52,788 nt of DNA from Comamonas sp. (GTDB taxonomy: Bacteria; Pseudomonadota; Gammaproteobacteria; Burkholderiales; Burkholderiaceae_C), in assembly GCF_009360615.1 (NCBI RefSeq), contig NZ_SPEY01000114.1, forward strand, positions 1 to 52,788. Reading direction: 5' to 3'. Positions 23,910 to 34,315 of the stretch are shown in pieces (position 1 is the stretch's first letter; each line of letters begins with the position of its first letter). The notes beneath the pieces are model-generated. The model did no database searches, was not told the origin of the DNA, and was given only the letters and a program-made list of their open reading frames with translations. A program made the position numbers and the translations under genes.

Positions 23910-24968
23910 ATGGCCTCGCAACGAAAGCAAGTCGCACAAGCCCCTGCCCTGCAGGGGCTTGTGCCTTCTGACACGGTCGAGCACAGCTGGGACGAGTCGG
24001 CCGATGACGGCCTGGCTTGTGCCGAGGTCGAGCACCGCGAACTCACGGTCGGCTCCGAGCATCATGGTCAGCGTGTGGACAAGGTGCTGGCACTGGGGGT
24101 GTCCGAATTCTCGCGCAGCTATCTGCAGCAATTGCTGGCCGACGGTGCGGTCACGCTCAACGGCAAGGTTCTGCTCAAGTCCTCGGTCAAGGTGGCAGTG
24201 GCTGACCGCCTGCGCGTGGAAATGCGGCCCACCCAGCAGAGCATGGCCTTCCAGCCCGAGGCCATGGATCTGCAGGTGGTCTATGAGGACGAGGATCTGC
24301 TGGTGATCAACAAGCCTGCGGGTCTGGTGGTGCATCCGGCACCCGGCAACTGGACGGGCACCCTGCTCAACGGTCTGCTGGCGCGTGACGAAAAAGCGCG
24401 TCAGGTGCCACGTGCCGGCATTGTCCACCGGCTGGACAAGGACACCAGCGGGCTGATGGTGGTTGCGCGCAATCGCAGCACCATGGATGCGCTCATCAAG
24501 ATGATCGCCGCACGCGAGGTGAGCCGCCAGTATCTGGCGCTTGCCCACCACCCTTGGGGAAGCCGCAAGCACCGCGAGGTCGATGCGCCGATTGGCCGCG
24601 ATCCGCGCAACCGCCTGCGCATGGCGGTGGTGGACCTGAATCTGCATCCCGGCAAGCAGGCGCGTACCGATTTTGACCTGCTCGATGGCGATGCCGCGCA
24701 CAGCCTGGTGCGCTGCACGCTGCACACTGGTCGCACGCACCAGATCCGGGTGCACATGGCTTCGCTCGGCCATCCGCTGATTGCCGATGCGCTGTATGGG
24801 GGGCGCCCCGAGGGCGGGCTCGAGCGCCAGGCGTTGCATGCCTTCCGGCTTGCCTTCGCGCATCCGGTGACGAAAAAGCCGCTGGTCCACCATGCGCCGC
24901 TGCCACAAGACATGGCCGTCGCACTGGATTTATGGGGTCTGCGTTACAATCTGCCGGAAAGCCTCTGA
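23910..24968 (+). CDS. rluD: 23S rRNA pseudouridine synthase RluD family
   Basis: 352 residues. S4 RNA-binding domain at ~50-105 and the RluA/RluD catalytic domain at ~120-330. The catalytic Asp176 sits in HRLDKDTSG. Other marks are INKPAGLVVHPAPGN and LHTGRTHQIRVHM. RluD isomerises U1911/1915/1917 of helix 69 in 23S rRNA (E. coli numbering). A ~45-residue N-terminal extension precedes S4. The ATG is only 2 bases after the nlpD stop, so translation may be coupled. The lengths and GN(W)TGTLLN(A/G)LL motif favour RluD over RluC. Confidence 0.93.
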   Translation: MASQRKQVAQAPALQGLVPSDTVEHSWDESADDGLACAEVEHRELTVGSEHHGQRVDKVLALGVSEFSRSYLQQLLADGAVTLNGKVLLKSSVKVAVADRLRVEMRPTQQSMAFQPEAMDLQVVYEDEDLLVINKPAGLVVHPAPGNWTGTLLNGLLARDEKARQVPRAGIVHRLDKDTSGLMVVARNRSTMDALIKMIAAREVSRQYLALAHHPWGSRKHREVDAPIGRDPRNRLRMAVVDLNLHPGKQARTDFDLLDGDAAHSLVRCTLHTGRTHQIRVHMASLGHPLIADALYGGRPEGGLERQALHAFRLAFAHPVTKKPLVHHAPLPQDMAVALDLWGLRYNLPESL

Positions 24969-25067
24969 CCATCGCTCGCATGGCATCTCTGGGGCGCTTC
25001 CCTCTCTTCTTAGAATCAGGCGTCCCACCGAAGGCGGTGCGACAGCCTCTCCCGAAACGCTGCGCCC

Positions 25068-26222
25068 ATGAATACGGTAGATGCCAAGCGGGTTCTTGAA
25101 ACAGCATTGATTTGTGCCCCGCAGCCTGTGACGTTGCGGGAATTGCGCTCACTTTTTGATGATGTGCTGGGCTCGGACACGGTGAAGGATTTGCTGCTGG
25201 ACTTGCAAAAGGACTGGGCCCTCAAGGGCGTGGAACTGGTGCAGGTGGCTTCGGGCTGGCGCTTTCAGAGCCGACCCGAGATGCGTGTCTACCTGGACAA
25301 GCTGCATCCCGAAAAGCCGCCCAAGTACACGCGGGCGACGCTGGAGACCCTGGCCATCATTGCCTACCGTCAGCCGGTCACGCGGGGTGACATCGAGGAC
25401 ATTCGCGGCGTGACCGTGAACAGCCTGATCATCAAGCAGCTGGAAGACCGAGGCTGGATCGAGGTCATCGGTCACCGTGAAACCGTGGGGCGGCCCGCGC
25501 TGTTTGCCACCACGCGCCAGTTTCTCGATGATCTCGGTCTGCAGTCGCTGGATCAACTGCCCATGCTGGAGGAAACCCAGGCCCAGCAAAGTCTGTTCAA
25601 GGCGCTGGATGGGGAGGAGGCTGAACCAGCCGCCGTGCCGGAGGCCGGTGCCGAAGAGGCCCCGCACCAGGAGGGCGTGGAGGCCGCAGAGCCGGCGGAT
25701 GTCGCGACAGAGTCCGATGCGGCGGAGAGTGAGATCCTCCGTGCCCGGGATGAGGAAGATGGCGCGCAGGAGCTGCCGGGTATCGATGCCGAACCAGTGG
25801 CGCAAGCGCCGGCCGCGCTTGTGTCGGAGCTTCAGTCGGAGGTTGATGTACCAGAGCTGGAGGCATATCCGGATCAAGCGCAGGATGGCATTGCGAAGGC
25901 TGCTTCTGAAGAGATATCGGCCGGGTTGCCAGATCCGGAGCCTGGGCCGACCGAGGAGCCTGCGTCCGTGAGCCAGCCGAAGGCGGCCAGGCCCCCCAGG
26001 ACTGCCAGGGAGGCAGAGCCGCAGCCCAAGCCGGCGGCCAAGAAAGCCGGACGTACCGAGTGGGTCGGTCTGAAGGCGTTTCTCGAGGATGACTACGGCA
26101 GCGACGACGACGAGGCCGAGGACGCAAAGACGAAAGCGCGGGCCGACGATGCCGTCGGGTCGGCAGAACAACGCATTGTGGAGGATGACGATGGCGTCAT
26201 CCCCGAAGGAAAACTGGAATGA
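25068..26222 (+). CDS. scpB: Segregation and condensation protein B with acidic tail
   Basis: 384 residues. Residues 1-~175 are the ScpB winged-helix protein (ALICAPQPVTLRELRSLF, ATLETLAIIAYRQPVTRGDIEDIRGV, RGWIEVIGHRETVGRPALF), a kleisin partner in the SMC-ScpAB chromosome-condensation complex. Residues ~180-384 are an unusually long, acidic Ala/Glu/Pro-rich tail, ending with a short conserved-looking EWVGLKAFLEDDY segment and an acidic stretch. Typical ScpB has ~190 residues, so the tail doubles the protein; similar tails exist in Burkholderiales. The stop overlaps the rluB start (ATGA). Confidence 0.92.
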   Translation: MNTVDAKRVLETALICAPQPVTLRELRSLFDDVLGSDTVKDLLLDLQKDWALKGVELVQVASGWRFQSRPEMRVYLDKLHPEKPPKYTRATLETLAIIAYRQPVTRGDIEDIRGVTVNSLIIKQLEDRGWIEVIGHRETVGRPALFATTRQFLDDLGLQSLDQLPMLEETQAQQSLFKALDGEEAEPAAVPEAGAEEAPHQEGVEAAEPADVATESDAAESEILRARDEEDGAQELPGIDAEPVAQAPAALVSELQSEVDVPELEAYPDQAQDGIAKAASEEISAGLPDPEPGPTEEPASVSQPKAARPPRTAREAEPQPKPAAKKAGRTEWVGLKAFLEDDYGSDDDEAEDAKTKARADDAVGSAEQRIVEDDDGVIPEGKLE

Positions 26223-27817
26223 ACAACGAGACATCGAACCCGATGCCCGAGACCGCAGCCGCTTCGCCCGAAGCCGAGCCGGTCAAGAAGACTCGCAAGC
26301 CCCGCGCAGCCAAGGCCGATGGTGCCAAGGATGCAGCCGAGGCCAAGAAGCCCGCAGCGCCGCGCAAGCGTGCCGGCGTCAAGAAGGACGCTGCTGGCGA
26401 GGTCAAGCCTGCGCGCAAGCGTGTCGCCAAGCCCCGTGCCGAAGAAGCCGCGGCCGTTGAGGAGCTGGCTCAGCCCGTGGCCGAGCACGAGCTGCAGTCC
26501 CAGGACCAGAGCCAAGACCAAGACCAGAGACGTGATGGGGCGGAGGCCGTGGTTGCCGAAGCGGCTGTGCAGAGCGTTGCCGCTCCTCATGGCTCCAGGG
26601 GGCGCAAGGGGCAGAACATCGACTTTGCCGATGTGATCTCGGGCGACTTCGACGACGAGGAAGAGAACGGCAGCGCCATGCCCGCCAAGCGCGTGCTGGC
26701 GCCCCAGGTTGACTCTCCCAAGCTGCACAAGGTGCTGGCCCAGGCCGGCATGGGTTCTCGCCTGGAGATGGAGCAGCTGATTCTGGAGGGGCGCATCTCG
26801 GTCAACAACGAGCCCGCCCACGTCGGTCAGCGCATTCAGTTCGGCGATATCGTCAAGGTCAACGGCCAGCCCATCCGCTTCCGTATCGATCCGCCGCCCG
26901 CACGTGTGATCGCCTACCACAAGCCCGTGGGGGAAGTGGTGACGCATGACGATCCGCAGAACCGTCCCACGGTGTTCCGCAAGCTGCCCAAGCTGCAGCA
27001 TGGCAAGTGGCAGTCGGTGGGTCGTCTGGACCTGAACACCGAAGGCCTGCTGCTGTTCACCAGCTCGGGCGAGCTGGCGAACTCGCTCATGCATCCCCGC
27101 TTTGGCCTGGAGCGTGAATATGCGGCACGCGTGCTGGGCGCGCTGAGCAAGGAAGAAAAGCAGCGCCTGCTGGACGGCGTGCAGCTCGAAGACGGCGAAG
27201 CCAGCTTTGGTGCCGTGGAGGACGGCGGCGGCGAAGGTGCCAATTGCTGGTACCGCGTGACCATCTCCGAGGGGCGTAACCGCGAAGTGCGTCGCATGTT
27301 CGAGGCCGTGGGCCATGCGGTCAGCCGTCTGATCCGCATTCGCTATGGCGCCATGATGCTGCCGCGCGGTCTCAAGCGCGGCGCCTGGGTGGAGCTCGAC
27401 CAGGCCGATATCCAGGCGCTGATGTCGGCTGCCGGCGTCAAGGAGCGTGCTCCCGTCGAGCGCAATCACAATGGCACCCGCGGTGCCAACAACCGCGGCG
27501 GCCGCAACAGCCGCAGCGGCGGTCGTGGCAACGGCATGAACGCCGATCGTGCACCCCAGGGTCGCCGCGAAGGCGGCGGTCAGCGCCGTGGCGAATGGGA
27601 CGGCAATCGCCCGGCGCCCAGCGGCATGCTGGGCGACAGCCCGCGTAACAAGTCCGGCGGACGCTCCGGCGGCGCGGGCCGCGCGCAGGGAGGCGGTCAG
27701 CCCGACCCCATGCGCACTTCGGTGGGCTATATCGGCGGCGACAGCCTGTCGCGCGCTCGCCAGAATGCCAAGCGCCGCCCCGGCGGCGGCGGTGGTGGCC
27801 GCCGCGGTGGCCGCTAA
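26219..27817 (+). CDS. rluB: 23S rRNA pseudouridine synthase RluB with basic extensions
   Basis: 532 residues, against ~290 for E. coli RluB. Residues 1-~160 are Lys/Ala/Pro-rich (KKTRKPRAAK, KKPAAPRKRAG) with a short acidic patch SGDFDDEEEN at 141-150. The S4 domain is at ~165-215 and the catalytic domain follows, with Asp271 in GRLDLNTEGLLLFT. Residues ~440-532 are Arg/Gly/Asn-rich (GGRNSRSGGRG; the end is RRPGGGGGGRRGGR), like an RNA-binding RGG tail. RluB modifies U2605 of 23S rRNA in E. coli. The start overlaps the scpB stop, giving a translationally coupled pair. Confidence 0.93.
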   Translation: MNNETSNPMPETAAASPEAEPVKKTRKPRAAKADGAKDAAEAKKPAAPRKRAGVKKDAAGEVKPARKRVAKPRAEEAAAVEELAQPVAEHELQSQDQSQDQDQRRDGAEAVVAEAAVQSVAAPHGSRGRKGQNIDFADVISGDFDDEEENGSAMPAKRVLAPQVDSPKLHKVLAQAGMGSRLEMEQLILEGRISVNNEPAHVGQRIQFGDIVKVNGQPIRFRIDPPPARVIAYHKPVGEVVTHDDPQNRPTVFRKLPKLQHGKWQSVGRLDLNTEGLLLFTSSGELANSLMHPRFGLEREYAARVLGALSKEEKQRLLDGVQLEDGEASFGAVEDGGGEGANCWYRVTISEGRNREVRRMFEAVGHAVSRLIRIRYGAMMLPRGLKRGAWVELDQADIQALMSAAGVKERAPVERNHNGTRGANNRGGRNSRSGGRGNGMNADRAPQGRREGGGQRRGEWDGNRPAPSGMLGDSPRNKSGGRSGGAGRAQGGGQPDPMRTSVGYIGGDSLSRARQNAKRRPGGGGGGRRGGR

Positions 27818-27939
27818 AAAGGTATCCGTAAGGATTTGAGTGCTGCCTGGACTTCAAGGTCTCTGGCGGCACCGCTAAAATCAACTGTTTTGCTTTTTCG
27901 GCAAAAAACCATAGTAACCCTGATTAGGAAATAATCATC

Positions 27940-28365
27940 ATGGCTATCGAACGTACCCTCTCCATCATCAAGCCCGACGCAGTTGCCAAGAACGTGATCG
28001 GTCAAATCTATGCCCGTTTCGAAGCTGCCGGCCTGAAGATCGTGGCTGCCAAGCTGGTGCACCTGTCGCGCGGCGAAGCCGAGCAGTTCTATGCCGTGCA
28101 CAAGGAGCGTCCTTTCTTCAAGGATCTGGTGGACTTCATGGTCTCCGGCCCCGTGATGATTCAGGCGCTGGAAGGCGAGAACGCCATCCTGAAGAACCGT
28201 GAACTGATGGGCGCCACCGACCCCAAGAAGGCCGAGAAGGGCACCATCCGCGCCGACTTCGCCGACAGCATCGACGCCAATGCCGTGCACGGCTCCGACG
28301 CTGCTGAAACCGCTGCCGTGGAAGTTGCCTTCTTCTTCCCCGGCATGAACGTGTACTCGCGTTAA
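27940..28365 (+). CDS. ndk: Nucleoside diphosphate kinase
   Basis: 141 residues. It transfers the terminal phosphate from ATP to NDPs through a phospho-histidine. Diagnostic: ERTLSIIKPDAVAKN at the start, RPFFKDLVDFMVSGPV, and the active-site NAVHGSDAAETAAVE with His117. Length and sequence are standard. It is preceded by an AT-rich stretch (27875-27935) that probably contains its promoter, and followed by a large hairpin (28381-28446). Confidence 0.98.
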   Translation: MAIERTLSIIKPDAVAKNVIGQIYARFEAAGLKIVAAKLVHLSRGEAEQFYAVHKERPFFKDLVDFMVSGPVMIQALEGENAILKNRELMGATDPKKAEKGTIRADFADSIDANAVHGSDAAETAAVEVAFFFPGMNVYSR

Positions 28366-28380
28366 TCCACGCTAGCTTTA

Positions 28381-28446
28381 CAGCATGCTCTCGCTGACGC
28401 CAGCGCTTCGCCTGGGCGAAGCCGGTGTCAGCACTTGAAGATGCTG
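28381..28446 (+). terminator. Large nested hairpin between ndk and rlmN
   Basis: Three nested inverted repeats: CAGCAT/ATGCTG (28381-28386, 28441-28446), GCTGACGCC/GGTGTCAGC (28393-28401, 28424-28432, one G-T mismatch), and a perfect GCTTCGCC/GGCGAAGC core (28405-28422). No T tract follows, so it may stabilise the ndk 3' end or slow read-through rather than act as a simple terminator. Confidence 0.5.
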
Positions 28447-28495
28447 GCCACGGCGTGGCAAACACCGTTCGCAAGACGCCTCGCCACATGCCGAT

Positions 28496-29617
28496 ATGAC
28501 TACTAATTTGCTTGATTTTGACCTCGAAGGACTGACCGCTTATTGCGAGCAGCTCGGGGAGAAGCGTTTCCGTGCGACGCAGCTGTTCCGCTGGATTCAC
28601 CAGCGTGGCGCATCCGATTTCGACCAGATGACCGATCTGGCCAAGTCCCTGCGCGAAAAGCTCAAGAGCCGGGCCCACATTACCGCTTTGCCTGTGGTGA
28701 CCGAGCATGTCTCTGCCGATGGCACCGTGAAGTGGCTGTTCGATGTGGGTGACGGCAATGCCGTCGAATCCGTTTTCATTCCCGAGGACGACCGTGGCAC
28801 GCTGTGTGTCTCGTCCCAGGCCGGTTGCGCCGTGGGCTGCCGCTTTTGCTCGACGGGGCATCAGGGCTTCAGCCGCAACCTCGATACTGGCGAAATCCTT
28901 GCCCAGCTCTGGTATGCCGAACATTCGCTGCGCAAGCGTTTCGGTACCGAAGATCGCATCATCTCCAACGTGGTGATGATGGGCATGGGCGAGCCGTTGC
29001 AGAACTACAGCGCGCTGGTGCCGGCCCTGCGCGTGATGCTGGACGACCATGGCTACGGCCTGTCGCGCCGCCGTGTGACAGTGTCCACTTCCGGCGTGGT
29101 GCCGATGATGGATCGGCTGTCGCAGGATTGCGCCGTGGCGCTGGCCGTGTCGCTGCATGCGCCCAACGATCCGTTGCGCGACAACCTGGTGCCGCTGAAC
29201 AAGAAATACCCGATTGCCGAGCTGCTGGACGCCTGCGAGCGTTATCTGGAGTTTGCTCCGCGCGACTTCATCACCTTCGAGTATTGCATGCTCGACGGCG
29301 TCAACGATCAGCCGGAGCATGCGCGCCAGCTGATAGAGTTGGTGCGCGCGCGCGGCGATGGCAAGAGCTGGTGCAAGTTCAACCTGATTCCGTTCAATCC
29401 TTTTCCGGCTTCGGGCTTGCTGCGCTCGTCCGCAGCGCGCGTGACCGAGTTCGCCGCCCTGCTCAGCAACGCGGGCATCGTGACCACGGTGCGAAAGACA
29501 CGTGGCGACGATATCGACGCGGCCTGCGGTCAGCTGGCCGGTGACGTCAAGGATAGAACCCGCGCAGCCGAGCGTATGGCCAGGCAGCGCACCATCCCGC
29601 TCAAGCAGGTGTCTTGA
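28496..29617 (+). CDS. rlmN: Dual-specificity RNA methyltransferase RlmN
   Basis: 373 residues. Radical-SAM enzyme that makes 2-methyladenosine at A2503 of 23S rRNA and A37 of some tRNAs. The CxxxCxxC cluster is Cys111, Cys115, Cys118 (GCAVGCRFC). Other marks: FRWIHQRG near the N-terminus, MGMGEPLQNY, the SLHAPND segment, FNPFPASG, and the catalytic Cys region TVRKTRGDDIDAACGQLAG. Begins at 28496 ATG. It is followed 25 bp later by pilW, a frequent betaproteobacterial arrangement. Confidence 0.97.
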   Translation: MTTNLLDFDLEGLTAYCEQLGEKRFRATQLFRWIHQRGASDFDQMTDLAKSLREKLKSRAHITALPVVTEHVSADGTVKWLFDVGDGNAVESVFIPEDDRGTLCVSSQAGCAVGCRFCSTGHQGFSRNLDTGEILAQLWYAEHSLRKRFGTEDRIISNVVMMGMGEPLQNYSALVPALRVMLDDHGYGLSRRRVTVSTSGVVPMMDRLSQDCAVALAVSLHAPNDPLRDNLVPLNKKYPIAELLDACERYLEFAPRDFITFEYCMLDGVNDQPEHARQLIELVRARGDGKSWCKFNLIPFNPFPASGLLRSSAARVTEFAALLSNAGIVTTVRKTRGDDIDAACGQLAGDVKDRTRAAERMARQRTIPLKQVS

Positions 29618-29642
29618 CGGAGCTTTGAATAAAGGACAATCG

Positions 29643-30494
29643 ATGAGGGCAGTGGCACAGCGACCGGTTTGGCGACATTGGGGCTTGTGGGCCCGGTGGG
29701 GGGTACCGGTTGCGGTCGCGGCACTTGTGGGCTGTACCTCGACGACGACGACCACCACTTCCTCTACGTCCGTTCCCCAGGCTTCCGTGGTCAGCACGGG
29801 CGCAACCCAGGTCGCTGATGCCAATCGCCGTGCACAGATCCGTCTGGAACTGGCGGCCAACTACTTTCAGGCCGGGCGTCTGGACGTGGCCATGGATGAA
29901 GTGGGGCAGGCCTTGGCTGCCAAGCCCGATTACGCCGATGCATACGGTCTGCTGGGCCTGATCCTCATGCAGAACCAGGACTGGGTCCAGGCCGAGGTCG
30001 CCATGCGCAAGGCCGTGGACCTCAATCCGCGCGACGGCAACCAGATTCACAATTACGGCTGGATGCAATGTCAGCAAAAGCACTTCGATGTAGCCCAGCA
30101 ATGGTTTGACAGGGCCTTGCAGGCGCCAGGCTATCGCGAGCAGCCCAAGACCCTGCTGGCCAAGGGCATGTGCTATCAGCAGGCAGGCCAGCTGGAGCCG
30201 GCCTACCAGAGCATGTTTCGCGCCTACGAGATGGATGTGGGCAACGCCGCCACCGGCTACAACCTGGCGAACGTGCTCTGGCTCAAGGGTGATCTGAAAA
30301 AAGCGCAGTTCTACATCCGGCGCTTGAATAACAATAGCAATCAGGCCAGCGCAGAAAGCCTCTGGCTGGGAATCAAAATAGACAGGGCATTGCACGACGA
30401 CATTGGAGCGCGTCAACAGGCCGATCAGCTGCGCGAGCGTTTTCCTCAATCGCGTCAGTGGCTGGCCTATGAGCGCGGAGCTTTCAATGAGTGA
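29643..30494 (+). CDS. pilW: Type IV pilus biogenesis/stability TPR lipoprotein PilW
   Basis: 283 residues from the ATG at 29643 (AAAGGA 7 bases upstream); lipobox Cys31 (LVGC) after a short Arg/Trp-rich leader. Six tetratricopeptide-type repeats follow (residues ~60-250; for instance RLELAANYFQAGRLDVAMDEV, DAYGLLGLILMQNQDW), as in PilW/PilF, which helps PilQ secretin assembly at the outer membrane. A Thr-rich stretch (STTTTTTSST) follows the lipid anchor. The stop overlaps the start of rodZ by a few bases. Confidence 0.92.
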   Translation: MRAVAQRPVWRHWGLWARWGVPVAVAALVGCTSTTTTTTSSTSVPQASVVSTGATQVADANRRAQIRLELAANYFQAGRLDVAMDEVGQALAAKPDYADAYGLLGLILMQNQDWVQAEVAMRKAVDLNPRDGNQIHNYGWMQCQQKHFDVAQQWFDRALQAPGYREQPKTLLAKGMCYQQAGQLEPAYQSMFRAYEMDVGNAATGYNLANVLWLKGDLKKAQFYIRRLNNNSNQASAESLWLGIKIDRALHDDIGARQQADQLRERFPQSRQWLAYERGAFNE

Positions 30495-31473
30495 GGCTGC
30501 GGTGGAAGAGGAAACTATGCAAAGCGAAGAGCAGGCGCCAACTCCGGCACAGACCACGGCGGGGGCCTTGTTGCGTCAGGCGCGGGAAGCGGCCCGCATG
30601 CAGCTGCCCGTGATGGCGGCAACATTGAAGGTGCCGCAGCGCAAGCTGGAAGCGCTGGAGGCTGATGACTACGCGGCCTTTCCCGATCATGTGTTCATGC
30701 GTGCCCTGGCCATGGGCATGTGCCGGACTTTGCATATCGAGGCCGATCCGGTGCTGGCCCTGCTGCCGCGCACCGAGATCAAAAGCCTGGCCAACACGGG
30801 CCCCGGCATCAACCAAGCCGTGAAGGTGCGCAGCAGCTTCAAGGTCACGGGGACATCGCTGGACTCCGGCAACAGCAGCTCGCGCAAGATCGCGGCAGGT
30901 GTGTTGATTCTGCTGGCGGCAGCGGCTGCCGTGTACTTTGTTCCATTCCATCAGGTGATCGACGGCACCGATGCGGCAGGCACTCAGGTTCAGGTGCCCG
31001 CGCCGCTCGAGTCCGGCGAGGCGGCGGTGGTGGCTGCTCCGGCGGCGATGCCCGCGACCCAGGCCAACGAGACTGCTCAGGGCGGATCGGCTGCGGCGTC
31101 GGAGCCGGCGGCGGTGGCTGCGGCCGGCGTGACGGGCGATGCTGCCGCTGCAACTCCGGCAGCTCCCGCAACTGCTGCCGCCGTGCCCCAGGCAGCCACT
31201 CCGGCGGCCGATGTCGCCTCGCCTGCGTCCGGCGCAGCCGGCCTGCTGGTGCTGAAGGCGAATGCCGGCCAGTCCTGGGTCAAGGTCAAGGACGGGACCG
31301 GCAAGGTGGTGCTGGAAAAGACCCTGTCCAAGGATGAATCTGCGACGGCCGAAGGCCCGTTGCCCCTGTCGGTGATCGTGGGCAATGCCAAGGGCACGCA
31401 GGTGACAGTACGTGGCGAACCCTTCGATATCTCGAGCACGCGCGACAATGTGGCTCGCTTCGAGGTGAAGTAA
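30487..31473 (+). CDS. rodZ: RodZ-like cytoskeletal/HTH membrane protein
   Basis: 328 residues from the ATG at 30487, which overlaps the pilW stop by 8 bases. Residues ~24-92 are the cytoplasmic HTH domain (GALLRQAREAARM, LKVPQRKLEALEADDY, FMRALAMGMCRTL), followed by a transmembrane helix at ~135-153 and an Ala-rich periplasmic linker, then the DUF4115 domain (~245-328). RodZ links MreB to the elongasome and controls rod shape. In betaproteobacteria it commonly precedes ispG. A second in-frame Met at residue 11 is an alternative start. Confidence 0.9.
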   Translation: MSEAAVEEETMQSEEQAPTPAQTTAGALLRQAREAARMQLPVMAATLKVPQRKLEALEADDYAAFPDHVFMRALAMGMCRTLHIEADPVLALLPRTEIKSLANTGPGINQAVKVRSSFKVTGTSLDSGNSSSRKIAAGVLILLAAAAAVYFVPFHQVIDGTDAAGTQVQVPAPLESGEAAVVAAPAAMPATQANETAQGGSAAASEPAAVAAAGVTGDAAAATPAAPATAAAVPQAATPAADVASPASGAAGLLVLKANAGQSWVKVKDGTGKVVLEKTLSKDESATAEGPLPLSVIVGNAKGTQVTVRGEPFDISSTRDNVARFEVK

Positions 31474-31492
31474 CCGTTCGAGGTAAACAAGA

Positions 31493-32773
<1,281 letters not shown>

Positions 32774-32841
32774 GCGGTTCAAGCGCCTGCAGCGCCCCGG
32801 TGATTGCGCTTGCTGGCACAATGCCGGCGAGCCGGTACTTT

Positions 32842-32895
32842 GGAATTGATAGCTGCTTACGCACTATCTATATGGATTTGAATTAGGTTTCTAGC
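32842..32895. repeat. Copy of a dispersed intergenic motif upstream of hisS
   Basis: TTGATAGCTGC-TTA-CGCA followed by an AT-rich stretch and GTTTCTAGC. The 11-mer plus CGCA is shared with 12898. It forms much of the 188-bp gap between ispG and hisS. Confidence 0.5.
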
Positions 32896-32961
32896 TAAAA
32901 AGCATAATTGCCAAGTTCAATGTGCTCTTTTTTTGCTAGTAGCCCAAGTGTGAGATTTCAC

Positions 32962-34266
32962 GTGGCCAAGAACGAAAAACTGACTGCCGTCAAAGGCATG
33001 AACGACATCCTCCCCCCCGACTCGGCGCGCTGGGAGTGGTTTGAAGCCAAGGTGCGCGATCTGATGGGGCGCTTCGCCTATCGCAATATCCGCACTCCCA
33101 TCGTCGAGCCCACGGCCCTGTTTGTGCGCGGCCTGGGCGAGGTGACCGATATCGTCGAAAAGGAGATGTACTCCTTTGAAGACAAGCTCAACGGCGAGCA
33201 CCTGACCCTTCGCCCCGAAGGCACGGCCGGCGTGGTGCGTTCGGTGGTGGAAAACAATCTGCTGTACGAAGGCGGCAAGCGCCTGTTCTACATCGGCCAG
33301 ATGTTCCGCCACGAACGTCCCCAGCGCGGCCGCTACCGCCAGTTCCACCAGGTCGGCGTGGAAGCCCTGGGCTTTGCCGGTCCCGAGCTGGATGCCGAGG
33401 TCATTCTGCTGGCTGCGCAGCTGTGGAAGGAGCTGGGCATCGATGGCGTGCGTCTGGAATTGAACAGCCTGGGTCAGCCAGAGGAGCGCAAGGCGCACCG
33501 CGCGGCCCTGATCGCCTACTTCGAGCAGCACACCGACGTGATGGACGAGGAAGCCAGGCGCCGCATGCACAGCAACCCGCTGCGCGTGCTCGACACCAAG
33601 AATCCGGCCATGCAGGACATGGTCAATGCCGCCCCCAGGCTGATGGACTACCTGGGGGATGCCTCCAAGGCCCACCTGAAGGCCGTGCAGGACATTCTGG
33701 ATGCCAACGATGTGGCCTGGAGCCTGAACCCGCGCCTGGTGCGCGGCATGGACTATTACAACCTCACGGTATTCGAGTTCATCACCGACAAGCTGGGCTC
33801 GCAAGGCACCATCTGCGGTGGTGGTCGCTACGACTACCTGATCGAGGAAATCGGCGGCAAGCCCGCACCGGCCGTAGGCTGGGGCATGGGCGTCGAGCGC
33901 GTGCTCGAGGTGCTCAAGGAGGTGGGGGCCGAGATTCCCCAGCCCGCAGCCGATGTCTATGCCATCATCCCCGATGCCTCGGCGCTGCCCCAGGTCTTCA
34001 AGACCGTGCAGCAGCTGCGCGCAGCCGGCGTGGCGGTGCAGATGCACGCTGCCGCCGGCGGCTCGGCCGAGGGCATGGGCTCGATGAAGTCCCAGTTCAA
34101 GAAGGCCGATGGCTCGGGCGCACGCTTCGCCCTGATCTTCGGCGCGGACGAACTGTCCCAGGGCAAGGTCACCGTGAAGTCGCTGCGCGACGGCGAAGGC
34201 CAGCAGGTGCAGCAGACTCTGGCGGACGTGGCCCTGTGGGCCGCCAGCCTAAAATCGGCGGTTTGA
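32962..34266 (+). CDS. hisS: Histidine--tRNA ligase
   Basis: 434 residues; I use the GTG at 32962 (VAKNEKL) because the family begins there and the upstream frame lies in the AT-rich intergenic motif. Class II synthetase with motif 1 (KGMNDILPPDSARWEW), motif 2 (FRHERPQRGRYRQFHQVGVE), the two His-specific patches (LVRGMDYYNLTVFEF) and motif 3 (PAVGWGMGVERV), then the anticodon-binding domain. HisRS-like regions A and B are present, separating it from HisZ at 41940, a paralog that lacks them. Fixed place in the ispG-hisS-yfgM-bamB-der block. Confidence 0.97.
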   Translation: MAKNEKLTAVKGMNDILPPDSARWEWFEAKVRDLMGRFAYRNIRTPIVEPTALFVRGLGEVTDIVEKEMYSFEDKLNGEHLTLRPEGTAGVVRSVVENNLLYEGGKRLFYIGQMFRHERPQRGRYRQFHQVGVEALGFAGPELDAEVILLAAQLWKELGIDGVRLELNSLGQPEERKAHRAALIAYFEQHTDVMDEEARRRMHSNPLRVLDTKNPAMQDMVNAAPRLMDYLGDASKAHLKAVQDILDANDVAWSLNPRLVRGMDYYNLTVFEFITDKLGSQGTICGGGRYDYLIEEIGGKPAPAVGWGMGVERVLEVLKEVGAEIPQPAADVYAIIPDASALPQVFKTVQQLRAAGVAVQMHAAAGGSAEGMGSMKSQFKKADGSGARFALIFGADELSQGKVTVKSLRDGEGQQVQQTLADVALWAASLKSAV

Positions 34267-34315
34267 TTTTCCGCTTCCCGCTTTCGGACCAGCGTTCCAC
34301 TCAATCTAAGTAGCC

